Positions 1 to 6,638 of a stretch of 6,638 bases of DNA are shown one piece after another. The notes beneath the pieces were generated by a model that was not told the origin of the DNA, did no database searches, and saw only the letters and a list, made by a program, of their open reading frames with translations. The translations under genes were made by a program, and so were the position numbers. The DNA is from Candidatus Bipolaricaulota bacterium. GTDB taxonomy: Bacteria > Bipolaricaulota > Bipolaricaulia > UBA7950 > UBA9294. The stretch covers positions 1 through 6,638 of the forward strand of contig JAUWNQ010000029.1 of assembly GCA_030612565.1 (NCBI GenBank). Direction: 5' to 3'. Each line of letters begins with the position of its first letter. The first letter of the stretch is position 1.

Positions 1-744
1 AAGCAACGTGATCAGCGAAGATCCACCTCCGATAAGGTCACGGAAGGTGATTGTGTGAGAGAAGAAACTCACAGAATCCGCGTAGAAGTCGTCCCCTTCC
101 ATGAGCTTGGCAAGCCGGCCTTCCGAATCAGTGAACTCGGCTCGAATGACGGCAAACTCTCCCTTGTACACCCAGAGTTTGATGCTCTGCCAATCCGTCT
201 CACGTCCCTCTCGGGGTGTCAGGAGTAAGACGTAGGCTGGCAGGCCGCCGATCTCCTCTTCTCCCGTGAGAACTGGGCTGTAATCCTCGTGATACTGGAA
301 TCCCTCAGCGATTTCGCTACGGGAGATGCCGCTTCCGGAGATGAACTCCTGCCCCTGGGATTCCTCTGTGATGAGTTCCTTTACCAATCCCAAAGCCGGG
401 AGGTAGAGCCACATTCGTGCGTCTCCTTCCTCGGGAGTGTGAGTGAGGAACATAGTCCCAGCCACCAGTTCAGGATCAAGATAGACGATGAGGAGCTTGT
501 CAGGTTCTCCCTCGACGTCCATGACCGAGAAAACCCTAAACGTATAGGCAGTTGCCTCGCCTTCCTCGACAGCTACCTCGAAACGAACGGTAGCAACCAT
601 GGTGCCAGCCTCTCCGCCCATGATGCTCGTCTCCTCCACCAGGGACAGGATCTCGTCTGCGGTGGGCTCCTGTGCCCAGACCCCCATGGACATGACTGCC
701 ATGATCACAAACATCCACGCTGCAACTTTGGTTAGTTTTTTCAT
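1..744 (-). CDS. LolA-like outer-membrane lipoprotein-sorting family protein, C-terminus cut by window edge
   Basis: This is a partial gene: 248 codons are visible without a stop. I translated it by hand, starting at the ATG at 744-742. A strong AAGGAGG ribosome site (757-751) lies 6 nt upstream. Residues 1-24 form a signal peptide (MKKLTK, a hydrophobic core, then GVWA/QEP) with no lipobox cysteine, so a soluble periplasmic protein is predicted. The segment around residues 108-145, with DARMWLYLPALG followed by ISGSGISRSEI, matches the hallmark of the LolA-like family (PF17131-type, often annotated outer membrane lipoprotein-sorting protein). The motifs IGGLPAYVLLL and SIKLWVYKGEF continue the expected beta-strand pattern. 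Proteins of this family are commonly encoded beside RND/MMPL exporters and are thought to carry a lipid or lipoprotein across the periplasm. Here the gene lies 21 nt downstream of the exporter, which supports a joint role. The family call is fairly secure; the cargo is unknown. Confidence 0.85.
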   Translation of the reverse strand, partial: MKKLTKVAAWMFVIMAVMSMGVWAQEPTADEILSLVEETSIMGGEAGTMVATVRFEVAVEEGEATAYTFRVFSVMDVEGEPDKLLIVYLDPELVAGTMFLTHTPEEGDARMWLYLPALGLVKELITEESQGQEFISGSGISRSEIAEGFQYHEDYSPVLTGEEEIGGLPAYVLLLTPREGRETDWQSIKLWVYKGEFAVIRAEFTDSEGRLAKLMEGDDFYADSVSFFSHTITFRDLIGGGSSLITLL

Positions 745-750
745 TTTTGT

Positions 751-757
751 CCTCCTT
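751..757 (-). promoter_or_regulatory. Ribosome binding site of the LolA-like gene
   Basis: AAGGAGG on the minus strand, 6 nt before the ATG at 744-742. It lies in the 21-nt gap after the exporter stop codon, fixes the start, and shows that this gene is translated independently of the interrupted exporter. Confidence 0.8.
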
Positions 758-765
758 TATAGTCG

Positions 766-2199
766 TTATTTGTCGGTGTTTAACCCTACGGTAGATGGTC
801 TCAGACGAAGCGGGAAACGACCCTTTTCGGGTCTCCAGACAACGCCCCCCTCACGTGTGAGGAACTTAGGGCGACTGAGTCCCAAGATGGCGGGGACGAT
901 GAGCAAGGCACCTAATGCGCTCGCCAGCATGGTCAAAGCGACGAGCCATCCCATCGTTTGAAGTGCCCCGAAGTGGGAAAGAGTCAGCACCAAGAAGCCG
1001 AATGTCAGGGTGAGCGCGTTGTAGATGATCGCTCGTCCCGTGGTGTTGTAAGTAACAAAGAGCGCCTCCCTATGGGAAGCCCCTCGGCGTCTCTCGCGCC
1101 GATAACGGGTGATGAAGTGAACCGAATAGTCCACGCCAATCCCGATCACAATGCTGGCGATCATCACTGTAGCGATGTCCAGGTTGGCACCCGTAAGAGC
1201 CATCGTCCCGAAGTTTCCCACTACGCTTAAGACCAGCGGCGCGAGGGAAAGAAGTCCTGCTATAAATGAGCCCATGAGCAGGGACACGATAAGACCAACA
1301 CCGCCCAAGCTGATGAACAGGGTGGTAACCTGCGAGTGAACGATCTTCCCACTGATCTGAACGTAAATATCCGGCATCCCGGTGGTATATGCTGTAACTC
1401 CAGAAGGAGAATTTTCCTCTATATACCTTTGGATATTTTGCAGCAAGTCTTGAAGCTCGGCTGTTCCGACTGACTGGACCGGAACCGTAATCTGAGCTTG
1501 AGAGAAACCATGAGCCGCCATGCTCTCCAAGACTTCTCCTCCACCCATCTCAAAGAGGAGGAGTACCTGGGCAATAGCCCTGGCTGAATCCGGGATGGCG
1601 TAGTAGGTATCGTCCTCTCCGTGTAACGCATAATTCGTCTCTTTGACAAGGTCCACAAGCGATGAGGTCTTCCCTATAGGTCCGAGCGATTCCATGTAGG
1701 CTTGTAAATCGTCCATGAAGCTCAAGGTTTGAGGGTCTTTGAGGCCGTCTCGCTGACCTGTATTGACCACCACACTCATCTGAAGGCTCCCGCCGAAATG
1801 CTCTTCCACGTAATTCATCCCTCGAATGACAGGGGAGTCCTGACGAAAGTATTTCGACACATCGGTCTCTACCTGAAGACGGGGAATCTGCGCCAGAAAG
1901 CCCCCCAGGAAGACCAAAGCGATCGCCACTACAACCCAACCCCGCCGATCTACAATATGAGACAGGAGACGGGCACCCCATTCGAGGGGAGAGCCCTTCT
2001 CTTTCCGGCGTTGGATCGCCTGGGGCAAAGGTGTGAGAGAGAAGACGGCCGGAATCAACGTGAGGGAGATCACAAAGGCGAAGATCACGCCCGCAGCGGA
2101 GAAGAGACCGAACTCGCGGATCGGATCGAGGAAGGCCGAAAGCAGGGTAAGAAAGCCAATCGCCGTGGTAAGCGCAGCGTTGAACACCGGGTTGGCCAT
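766..2199 (-). CDS. RND/MMPL-family exporter, C-terminal part (predicted helices 5-12), separated by in-frame TAG
   Basis: This 477-codon frame ends in TAA and continues the exporter begun at 3153. It carries the characteristic segment FNAALTTAIGFLTLL (about residues 6-20, helix 5) and DPIREFGLF leading into helix 6 (29-53). Helix 7 (87-105) is followed by a second periplasmic domain (about 106-290). Helices 8-12 occupy about 292-441, with VIGIGVDYSVHFITRY in helix 10. The Asp-Tyr pair at 357-358 matches the position of the proton-relay Asp-Tyr of MmpL-type RND proteins. The hydrophilic tail after 442 is probably cytoplasmic. The ATG at 2199-2197 has no ribosome site at normal distance: the nearest purine-rich tract ends 23 nt upstream. 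The frame abuts the preceding TAG with no gap. It is therefore more likely the second part of one protein than an independent gene. Expression would need readthrough, reinitiation at TAG-ATG, or an intact codon in the real genome. Substrate unknown; lipid or hydrophobic cargo is inferred from the LolA-like neighbour. Confidence 0.8.
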   Translation of the reverse strand: MANPVFNAALTTAIGFLTLLSAFLDPIREFGLFSAAGVIFAFVISLTLIPAVFSLTPLPQAIQRRKEKGSPLEWGARLLSHIVDRRGWVVVAIALVFLGGFLAQIPRLQVETDVSKYFRQDSPVIRGMNYVEEHFGGSLQMSVVVNTGQRDGLKDPQTLSFMDDLQAYMESLGPIGKTSSLVDLVKETNYALHGEDDTYYAIPDSARAIAQVLLLFEMGGGEVLESMAAHGFSQAQITVPVQSVGTAELQDLLQNIQRYIEENSPSGVTAYTTGMPDIYVQISGKIVHSQVTTLFISLGGVGLIVSLLMGSFIAGLLSLAPLVLSVVGNFGTMALTGANLDIATVMIASIVIGIGVDYSVHFITRYRRERRRGASHREALFVTYNTTGRAIIYNALTLTFGFLVLTLSHFGALQTMGWLVALTMLASALGALLIVPAILGLSRPKFLTREGGVVWRPEKGRFPLRLRPSTVGLNTDK

Positions 2200-2202
2200 C
2201 TA
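2197..2202 (-). other. In-frame TAG stop directly followed by ATG inside the exporter
   Basis: On the minus strand the codons read GTC GTG GAA TAG ATG GCC AAC, in one uninterrupted frame. The upstream frame encodes helices 1-4 and the downstream frame helices 5-12. RND proteins are internal duplications, so the two halves can be compared. From GSAY (first half) and GVDY (second half), the copies align without gaps for 40 positions, through FN and YN. The TAG falls at position 33, where the other copy has Thr. The stop thus replaces a normal residue rather than marking a domain end. One base change from CAG, GAG or AAG would explain it. Nonsense mutation, base-calling error, or true readthrough/reinitiation cannot be separated from the sequence alone. 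Confidence 0.85.
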
Positions 2203-3153
2203 TTCCACGACCTGGATGATCACCTCCTCTCGTGTTCCCTTCCCTTGGACCGCCCGCTCGAAGTAATCGTTGACCACGTGAATGCCATAGGCAGACCCAA
2301 CGGCAACGAGTAATACCGGCAGGAATGTAGATGCGATGGTGAGCGGCACGCCGCAGATGGTCATCAGGCCCACCGTCCAGGTCACCGACAGAAGCACCAC
2401 CACGAGCGGCAGGATCATGCCCCGAAGGCTTCGGAAACTAACAAACAATACGGCTAAAACGACGAGCACTACGATGGGGAAAAGGAACCCAAGGTCCCGG
2501 TGCATGTAGAGATCAGCGTAGTAGATGAGGGGAGCATCTCCCGTCACATAGAATGTCTCCGGTCCCTGGTAACGGGCGGTCACCGTGTTAACCCGCTCCA
2601 TGATGTCGGCAATCTTGAACTGATCTCCCTCAGCATCGGGATGGACCTTGAGGATGATAGCAACCGCCGCCCCATCTGCAAGAACCAGGGAACCAACGAG
2701 CTGCCGCTCCTCAAGTATCTTCTCGCGGAACGTCGCCACGTCCGCCTCGGTCTTCGGAGGACCTGGGAGAACCGGACCGACGATTAGGGAAACATCCGTC
2801 CCCTGCACGGTGTCCACGTTGGCCGGCGAAATCACGTCCTCCAGCAGCCCCTCGTTCTCCAGGAGCTCTAGCTCCTCCGTCAAGGCATAGAGCTTGTTGA
2901 GGGTTTGCAGGTTGAAGACCGTCTCTCCCTCTGGAGCGGCCATCGCGATCATGACCACGCTTTGAGAGCCGAAGGTGTCCTTGGTCTCCTCGAAGCGCTG
3001 CACCACCGGGTCATCCTGAGGGAGCATCTTCTCCATGTCGGAGAGAAACTCTAGTTTGGGAACGAAGATCCCGAAGAAGACTGTGACGGCCCCCAACCCA
3101 ACAAGAACCCACACTGGATGACGAGCGATCCAGCGCGCGAGAAACTTGACCAT
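2200..3153 (-). CDS. RND/MMPL-family exporter, N-terminal part (helices 1-4), ends at in-frame TAG
   Basis: These 317 codons encode the first part of an RND-superfamily predicted exporter (COG1033/HAE3-like). Helix 1 lies at about residues 14-31, followed by the typical FLSDMEKMLPQDDPVV segment (37-52). A periplasmic domain spans about 35-215. Helices 2-4 lie at about 221-240, 245-266 and 271-293, and helix 4 carries VAVGSAYGIHVVNDYFE. Such proteins use the proton gradient to move lipids or hydrophobic compounds out of the inner membrane. The ATG at 3153-3151 has AAGGAG (3169-3164) 10 nt upstream, and the gene begins 2 nt after the preceding gene's stop. The frame terminates at TAG in the cytoplasmic loop after helix 4, while family proteins are usually well over 700 residues with 12 helices. 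Joined across the TAG, the product would be 795 residues, a normal length. Helix 4 has Ala-Tyr where helix 10 has Asp-Tyr, so any proton-relay Asp of this type sits in the second half. A split alone would probably leave this piece inactive. Confidence 0.85.
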   Translation of the reverse strand: MVKFLARWIARHPVWVLVGLGAVTVFFGIFVPKLEFLSDMEKMLPQDDPVVQRFEETKDTFGSQSVVMIAMAAPEGETVFNLQTLNKLYALTEELELLENEGLLEDVISPANVDTVQGTDVSLIVGPVLPGPPKTEADVATFREKILEERQLVGSLVLADGAAVAIILKVHPDAEGDQFKIADIMERVNTVTARYQGPETFYVTGDAPLIYYADLYMHRDLGFLFPIVVLVVLAVLFVSFRSLRGMILPLVVVLLSVTWTVGLMTICGVPLTIASTFLPVLLVAVGSAYGIHVVNDYFERAVQGKGTREEVIIQVVE

Positions 3154-3155
3154 TT

Positions 3156-3599
3156 TTAGTTAACTCCTTCTAAAATACCTATACGAAGAAAGGCTGCCGA
3201 CCAGAACAACGGGTAGAGGTCGTCCGCCGGGTCTGCAGGTTTGCGCTCCCCCGCAAAGACTTGCTCAATAGAACCCTTCAATACCGCAAGGGCACTCTGC
3301 TGTCCCTCGGGGAGCACCACAGGAAGACCGGGAGTGCAGACCCAAACCCAGGATTCCCCAGGAGGGATGATGATCACGAACTGGAACGGTCCACGCGGGT
3401 GGGGGCTTTCCGGAATCTGCGTAACGGCCTGAATGGTGAAGATCTGAGAGGCAAGCAAGGCCCGTGCCAGCACCTCTACCTGCATCGATTCCATGAAACT
3501 CTGAGTACGATCCACAATCAGCACGTTGGCCGGTTCAGTAGCCACACTAGAGACGGCCAACAACATCAGCAACCCTACTGTCAAAACGGCGCTACGCAT
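3156..3599 (-). CDS. Small secreted protein of unknown function
   Basis: I do not recognise this 147-residue protein. It has a clear signal peptide: MRSAV, a hydrophobic core over about 6-17, and probable cleavage after SSVA (residue 20). No lipobox cysteine is present. The mature part starts with NVLIVDRTQSFMES, then a helical stretch (about 38-52), a beta-like segment FQFVIIIPP (72-80), GESWVWVCTPGLPVVLP with a single Cys, and a C-terminal helix region ending LFWSAAFLRIGILEGVN. This alternation suggests a compact alpha/beta fold in the periplasm. The ATG at 3599-3597 overlaps the tetR stop by 8 nt, with AAGGAG (3610-3605) 5 nt upstream inside tetR, so it is translationally coupled to tetR. 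It ends 2 nt before the exporter. The position suggests an accessory or sensor component of the exporter system, but this is inference. The gene is very likely real; the function is open. Confidence 0.75.
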   Translation of the reverse strand: MRSAVLTVGLLMLLAVSSVATEPANVLIVDRTQSFMESMQVEVLARALLASQIFTIQAVTQIPESPHPRGPFQFVIIIPPGESWVWVCTPGLPVVLPEGQQSALAVLKGSIEQVFAGERKPADPADDLYPLFWSAAFLRIGILEGVN

Positions 3600-4203
3600 G
3601 TGCTCTCCTTTCTTCCTGTCCGAGGTGCAACCAGAGCCAAATGGATCTGGCCAGTTCCTTTGGCCCTTCCTTCATGAATAGGTCTGCCGTTTCATCCCGA
3701 CCCAACACCCGCAGACTCACCGCCTCTACCATCCCCAAGATCGTGTAAGCCATTAACAGGGGTTGGCACGGGCGAATTTCCCCGGAAGCAATCCCATTCC
3801 GGATGATTTCGGCGACATACTCCGCCACTTCTCCGTAGAGCTCTTGGATCTTCACTTTCAGCACGGGAGTAGGGTCGAACCGCTCGCGGAAGAAAAGCCT
3901 TGCAGCATCGCTCTTCTCCTGGAGAAGATCGAAGTGCATCTGAACGATCTGCTGAACCTGCTCTTGTAAGGGCAAGCCTCGCCCACGAAGCTCCTCCAGG
4001 AAACGCTGACGGCGTTCGAACTCCTCTCGGATAATCCTCTCTAGGATCGCCTCTTTGCCCTTAAAGTGGTGGTAGATGGCCCCGATGGAGACCTTCGCCG
4101 CCTGGGCGATCGCCCGCATGCCGGTGGCTGCGAATCCGTCTCGGGCAAAGAGTCGCTCGGCGGCACCGGCAATCTTCTCCTCTAACCCTCTTTGTCTTGT
4201 CAT
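3592..4203 (-). CDS. TetR/AcrR-family transcriptional regulator
   Basis: The protein has 203 residues, the normal TetR size. The N-terminal DNA-binding domain spans about residues 8-55: an AAERLFARDGFAATGMR helix, then IAQAAKVSIGAIYHHFKGKEAIL, which is the classic helix-turn-helix with the GAIYHHFKGKE recognition signature. Residues 60-195 form the helical ligand-binding and dimerisation domain. The gene heads a tight minus-strand operon with the secreted protein, exporter and LolA-like protein, so it is most likely a repressor of that exporter, released by a hydrophobic ligand. The ATG at 4203-4201 has no convincing ribosome site. The predicted promoter lies so close that the mRNA would start within a few bases of the ATG, implying leaderless translation. 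A palindromic operator candidate lies between its -35 and -10 boxes, which fits autoregulation. The natural stop is TAG, showing that TAG functions as a stop in this operon. The ligand is unknown. Confidence 0.93.
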   Translation of the reverse strand: MTRQRGLEEKIAGAAERLFARDGFAATGMRAIAQAAKVSIGAIYHHFKGKEAILERIIREEFERRQRFLEELRGRGLPLQEQVQQIVQMHFDLLQEKSDAARLFFRERFDPTPVLKVKIQELYGEVAEYVAEIIRNGIASGEIRPCQPLLMAYTILGMVEAVSLRVLGRDETADLFMKEGPKELARSIWLWLHLGQEERRAHA

Positions 4204-4211
4204 AATACCAA

Positions 4212-4240
4212 AGTATAACGAACGTTCGGTTCCTGTTCAA
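4212..4240 (-). promoter_or_regulatory. Predicted sigma70-type promoter of the tetR-exporter operon
   Basis: On the minus strand, -35 TTGAAC (4240-4235), a 17-bp spacer, and -10 TATACT (4217-4212, five of six consensus bases). Transcription would begin around 4206-4203, at or just before the tetR ATG, so a leaderless transcript is predicted. The palindrome CGAACGTTCG lies in the spacer, well placed for repression. Confidence 0.65.
4216..4231. promoter_or_regulatory. Candidate TetR operator 1
   Basis: TAACGAACGTTCGGTT contains a perfect 10-bp palindrome, CGAACGTTCG (4219-4228), of the kind bound by TetR-family dimers. It lies between the -35 and -10 boxes of the tetR promoter, where a bound repressor would block polymerase. 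A related copy lies 23 bp away. Binding by this particular TetR is inferred from position. Confidence 0.6.
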
Positions 4241-4254
4241 CCGAGCGTCCGTAC
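4239..4254. promoter_or_regulatory. Candidate TetR operator 2 (degenerate copy)
   Basis: The minus-strand reading, GTACGGACGCTCGGTT, matches operator 1 at 12 of 16 positions, in inverted orientation. It is less symmetric than operator 1. The centre-to-centre distance is 23 bp, about two helical turns. It overlaps the end of the tetR -35 box and ends 1 bp before the hrcA -35 box, so protein bound here could affect both promoters. Confidence 0.4.
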
Positions 4255-4255
4255 A

Positions 4256-4284
4256 TTGACAACATCGAACCGGCTGGCTATCAT
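4256..4284 (+). promoter_or_regulatory. Predicted sigma70-type promoter of hrcA-grpE-dnaK
   Basis: A perfect -35 TTGACA (4256-4261), a 17-bp spacer, and -10 TATCAT (4279-4284, five of six consensus bases). The expected transcription start is near 4290-4292, inside the CIRCE element that begins directly after the -10 box. This is the standard layout for HrcA repression by blocking the housekeeping polymerase. Confidence 0.8.
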
Positions 4285-4311
4285 TTAGCAAACACCGTAA
4301 GAGAGTGCTAA
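4285..4311 (+). promoter_or_regulatory. CIRCE operator (HrcA binding site)
   Basis: The consensus is TTAGCACTC-N9-GAGTGCTAA. The right arm GAGTGCTAA (4303-4311) is perfect. The left arm TTAGCAAAC (4285-4293) matches 7 of 9, and the spacer is exactly 9 bp. It sits between the -10 box and the hrcA start, and its last two bases belong to the hrcA ribosome site. HrcA dimers bound here would shut off the operon under non-stress conditions. Confidence 0.93.
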
Positions 4312-4314
4312 GGA
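4310..4314 (+). promoter_or_regulatory. Ribosome binding site that fixes the hrcA start
   Basis: AAGGA ends 5 nt before the ATG at 4320. It supports ATG 4320 over the upstream in-frame GTG at 4305, which lies inside the CIRCE right arm and has no ribosome site of its own. Confidence 0.7.
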
Positions 4315-4319
4315 TAGAA

Positions 4320-5369
4320 ATGCCCCTTCCAGAGAGACAGAGACTGATTCTAAAGGAGATCGTCGATCGTTACATCCGGTTGCGAGAGCCTGTATCTTCA
4401 AGGATGATCCTTGAGGACTACGGCCTGCGGGCAAGCTCCGCGACCGTGCGGAACGACATGAACGACCTCGAGGCGGCAGGGTACATCGAGAAGCCGTATG
4501 CTTCCTCGGGCCGGATACCCACCAAGGCGGGTTACCGGTTCTTCGTCGACTGGCTCCTCGACCTCTCCGAGCTGACCAAGAAGGAGCGGTTGGAGGTAGT
4601 CGAAGCATACGAGGTGCACTCGCTCGAGATTGGGGAGACGATGCGGCAGACGGCCTTCCTTCTCGGGAACATCACCGGATACGTCGGTTTTATCATCCCT
4701 CCACGGTTGGAGGAGACCCGCCTCGATCGGGTCATGCTCCTCCACATGACCCCGCGCCTCGTTCTGTTGGTGGTCGTCTCCGACATTGGTATTGTCGAAC
4801 ACCGATTGGTCCCGCTACAGGAGGATCTCTCCAGGGAAGAGGTAGAACAGATTGCAGAGATAATCAACTCCTCCCTCCACGGGGTCCCGCTGAGCACGAT
4901 CCACGAGTTAACCCTCAAGGAGAATCCGGAGGGTTGGTACGAGCGCCCCGTCCGTCAGGCGTTGCTCCTGCTCGAACGCCTTCTCGAACGGCGATCGCAT
5001 CAACGCCTCTACTCCGAAGGGTTGCTGAACCTCGTCGATGATCTGCAAAAGACGGATCCCGAGCGCTCGATGGACCACTTCGCACAGCTCATTCACTCGG
5101 TGCAAGACGACCGATCGTTTGTCGAAGCGATCCACGGCACGCGGGGCGACAAGCATGGGCTCGCCGTCTCCATCGGCGCGGAGTCGCTTCCCGGCCTGGA
5201 GAACTACAGCGTCGTCACTTCCGACTATCGCCCGCACGCGGGGATACTCGGTGTGATCGGCCCTCTGTGGATGGACTACGGCCGGGTTCTCTCCGCGACG
5301 AGCTACATCGCCCATCGCCTGGAGACGCTCCTCGTCGCCTCCTGCAAACCAAGTACCGGGAGGAATTAA
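4320..5369 (+). CDS. hrcA: Heat-inducible transcription repressor HrcA
   Basis: HrcA represses class I heat-shock genes by binding CIRCE, and its activity depends on the GroE chaperonin in well-studied species. The protein has 349 residues, normal for the family. The N-terminal winged helix includes RQRLILKEIVDRYI (6-19), EPVSS, then SSATVRNDMNDLEAAGYIEK (39-58) and SSGRIPTKAGYRFFVD (62-77), all canonical HrcA signatures. The middle and C-terminal dimerisation region ends with GVIGPLWMDYGRVLSATSYI, the typical C-terminal motif. ATG 4320 was chosen because of its AAGGA ribosome site. The in-frame GTG at 4305 would add five residues from within CIRCE and is less likely. hrcA is first in the operon, directly behind its own operator, so it is autoregulated. 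grpE follows after 2 nt. Function is certain by homology. Confidence 0.97.
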   Translation: MPLPERQRLILKEIVDRYIRLREPVSSRMILEDYGLRASSATVRNDMNDLEAAGYIEKPYASSGRIPTKAGYRFFVDWLLDLSELTKKERLEVVEAYEVHSLEIGETMRQTAFLLGNITGYVGFIIPPRLEETRLDRVMLLHMTPRLVLLVVVSDIGIVEHRLVPLQEDLSREEVEQIAEIINSSLHGVPLSTIHELTLKENPEGWYERPVRQALLLLERLLERRSHQRLYSEGLLNLVDDLQKTDPERSMDHFAQLIHSVQDDRSFVEAIHGTRGDKHGLAVSIGAESLPGLENYSVVTSDYRPHAGILGVIGPLWMDYGRVLSATSYIAHRLETLLVASCKPSTGRN

Positions 5370-5371
5370 GG

Positions 5372-6638
<1,267 letters not shown>

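Noticed and set aside
289..735. 148-codon plus-strand open frame
   Set aside because: It is antisense to the LolA-like gene, which has a signal peptide, ribosome site and family motifs on the minus strand.
745..765. Terminator or promoter between the exporter and the LolA-like gene
   Set aside because: The 21-nt gap holds only the ribosome site and no inverted repeat or promoter boxes.
1729..2313. 194-codon open frame on the plus strand
   Set aside because: It is fully antisense to the exporter, whose helices and motifs are clear. Its composition is charged and low-complexity, and it shows no recognisable domain.
3592..3594. Genome-wide recoding of TAG as an amino acid
   Set aside because: TetR ends with TAG at a normal family length, at an overlap with the next gene, and readthrough would add only about 14 residues before another TAG. 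General recoding is therefore unlikely, although a local event at 2200 is not excluded.
4305..4319. GTG at 4305 as the hrcA start
   Set aside because: It lies inside the CIRCE right arm without a ribosome site. ATG 4320 has AAGGA at 5 nt spacing and gives the usual HrcA N-terminus.
5267..5371. Upstream extension of grpE to 5267
   Set aside because: It overlaps the conserved C-terminus of hrcA, and the extra residues do not resemble GrpE. ATG 5372 has a good ribosome site.

Overview
The window is bacterial chromosomal DNA with two divergent gene blocks that share a 116-bp control region (4204-4319). There are no tRNA, rRNA, CRISPR or insertion-sequence signals. The organism is most likely an uncultured or little-studied bacterium. 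Its heat-shock locus has the order hrcA-grpE-dnaK behind a CIRCE operator, and its DnaK lacks the N-terminal-quadrant insertion of proteobacterial DnaK, resembling the Bacillus/Thermotoga-type protein. The opposite block nevertheless encodes a LolA-like protein and an RND/MMPL exporter, which usually suggests an outer envelope or exported lipids. A deep-branching phylum (for example Bipolaricaulota/Acetothermia-like or Chloroflexota-like) would fit, but this is a low-confidence inference.

Left block, minus strand, read from 4203 down to 1: a TetR-family regulator; a small secreted protein of unknown function (8-nt overlap with tetR); an RND/MMPL-family exporter; and a LolA-like periplasmic protein that runs off the left edge. 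Spacings are -8, 2, 0 and 21 nt, so this looks like one transcript that starts at the tetR promoter. The exporter is interrupted. A TAG codon at 2200-2202 cuts the predicted 12-helix protein between transmembrane helices 4 and 5. The reading frame is unchanged and the next codon is ATG, so it appears as two abutting ORFs of 317 and 477 codons.

Centre, 4204-4319: two sigma70-type promoters lie back to back. The tetR promoter is TTGAAC-N17-TATACT and gives an essentially leaderless mRNA. The hrcA promoter is TTGACA-N17-TATCAT, followed directly by CIRCE. Two related operator-like sequences, 23 bp apart centre to centre, sit on the tetR promoter and between the two -35 boxes. They are good candidates for TetR binding sites, and the second could let the exporter regulator also touch the chaperone operon.

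Right block, plus strand, 4320 to the end: hrcA, grpE and the first 233 codons of dnaK, tightly packed (2-nt gap, then a 4-nt ATGA overlap). HrcA represses the operon through CIRCE, DnaK is the Hsp70 chaperone and GrpE its nucleotide-exchange factor. One DnaK residue next to the phosphate-binding loop (Gly182) departs from the near-invariant Val/Ile. Together with the in-frame TAG, it leaves open the possibility of base errors in this sequence.
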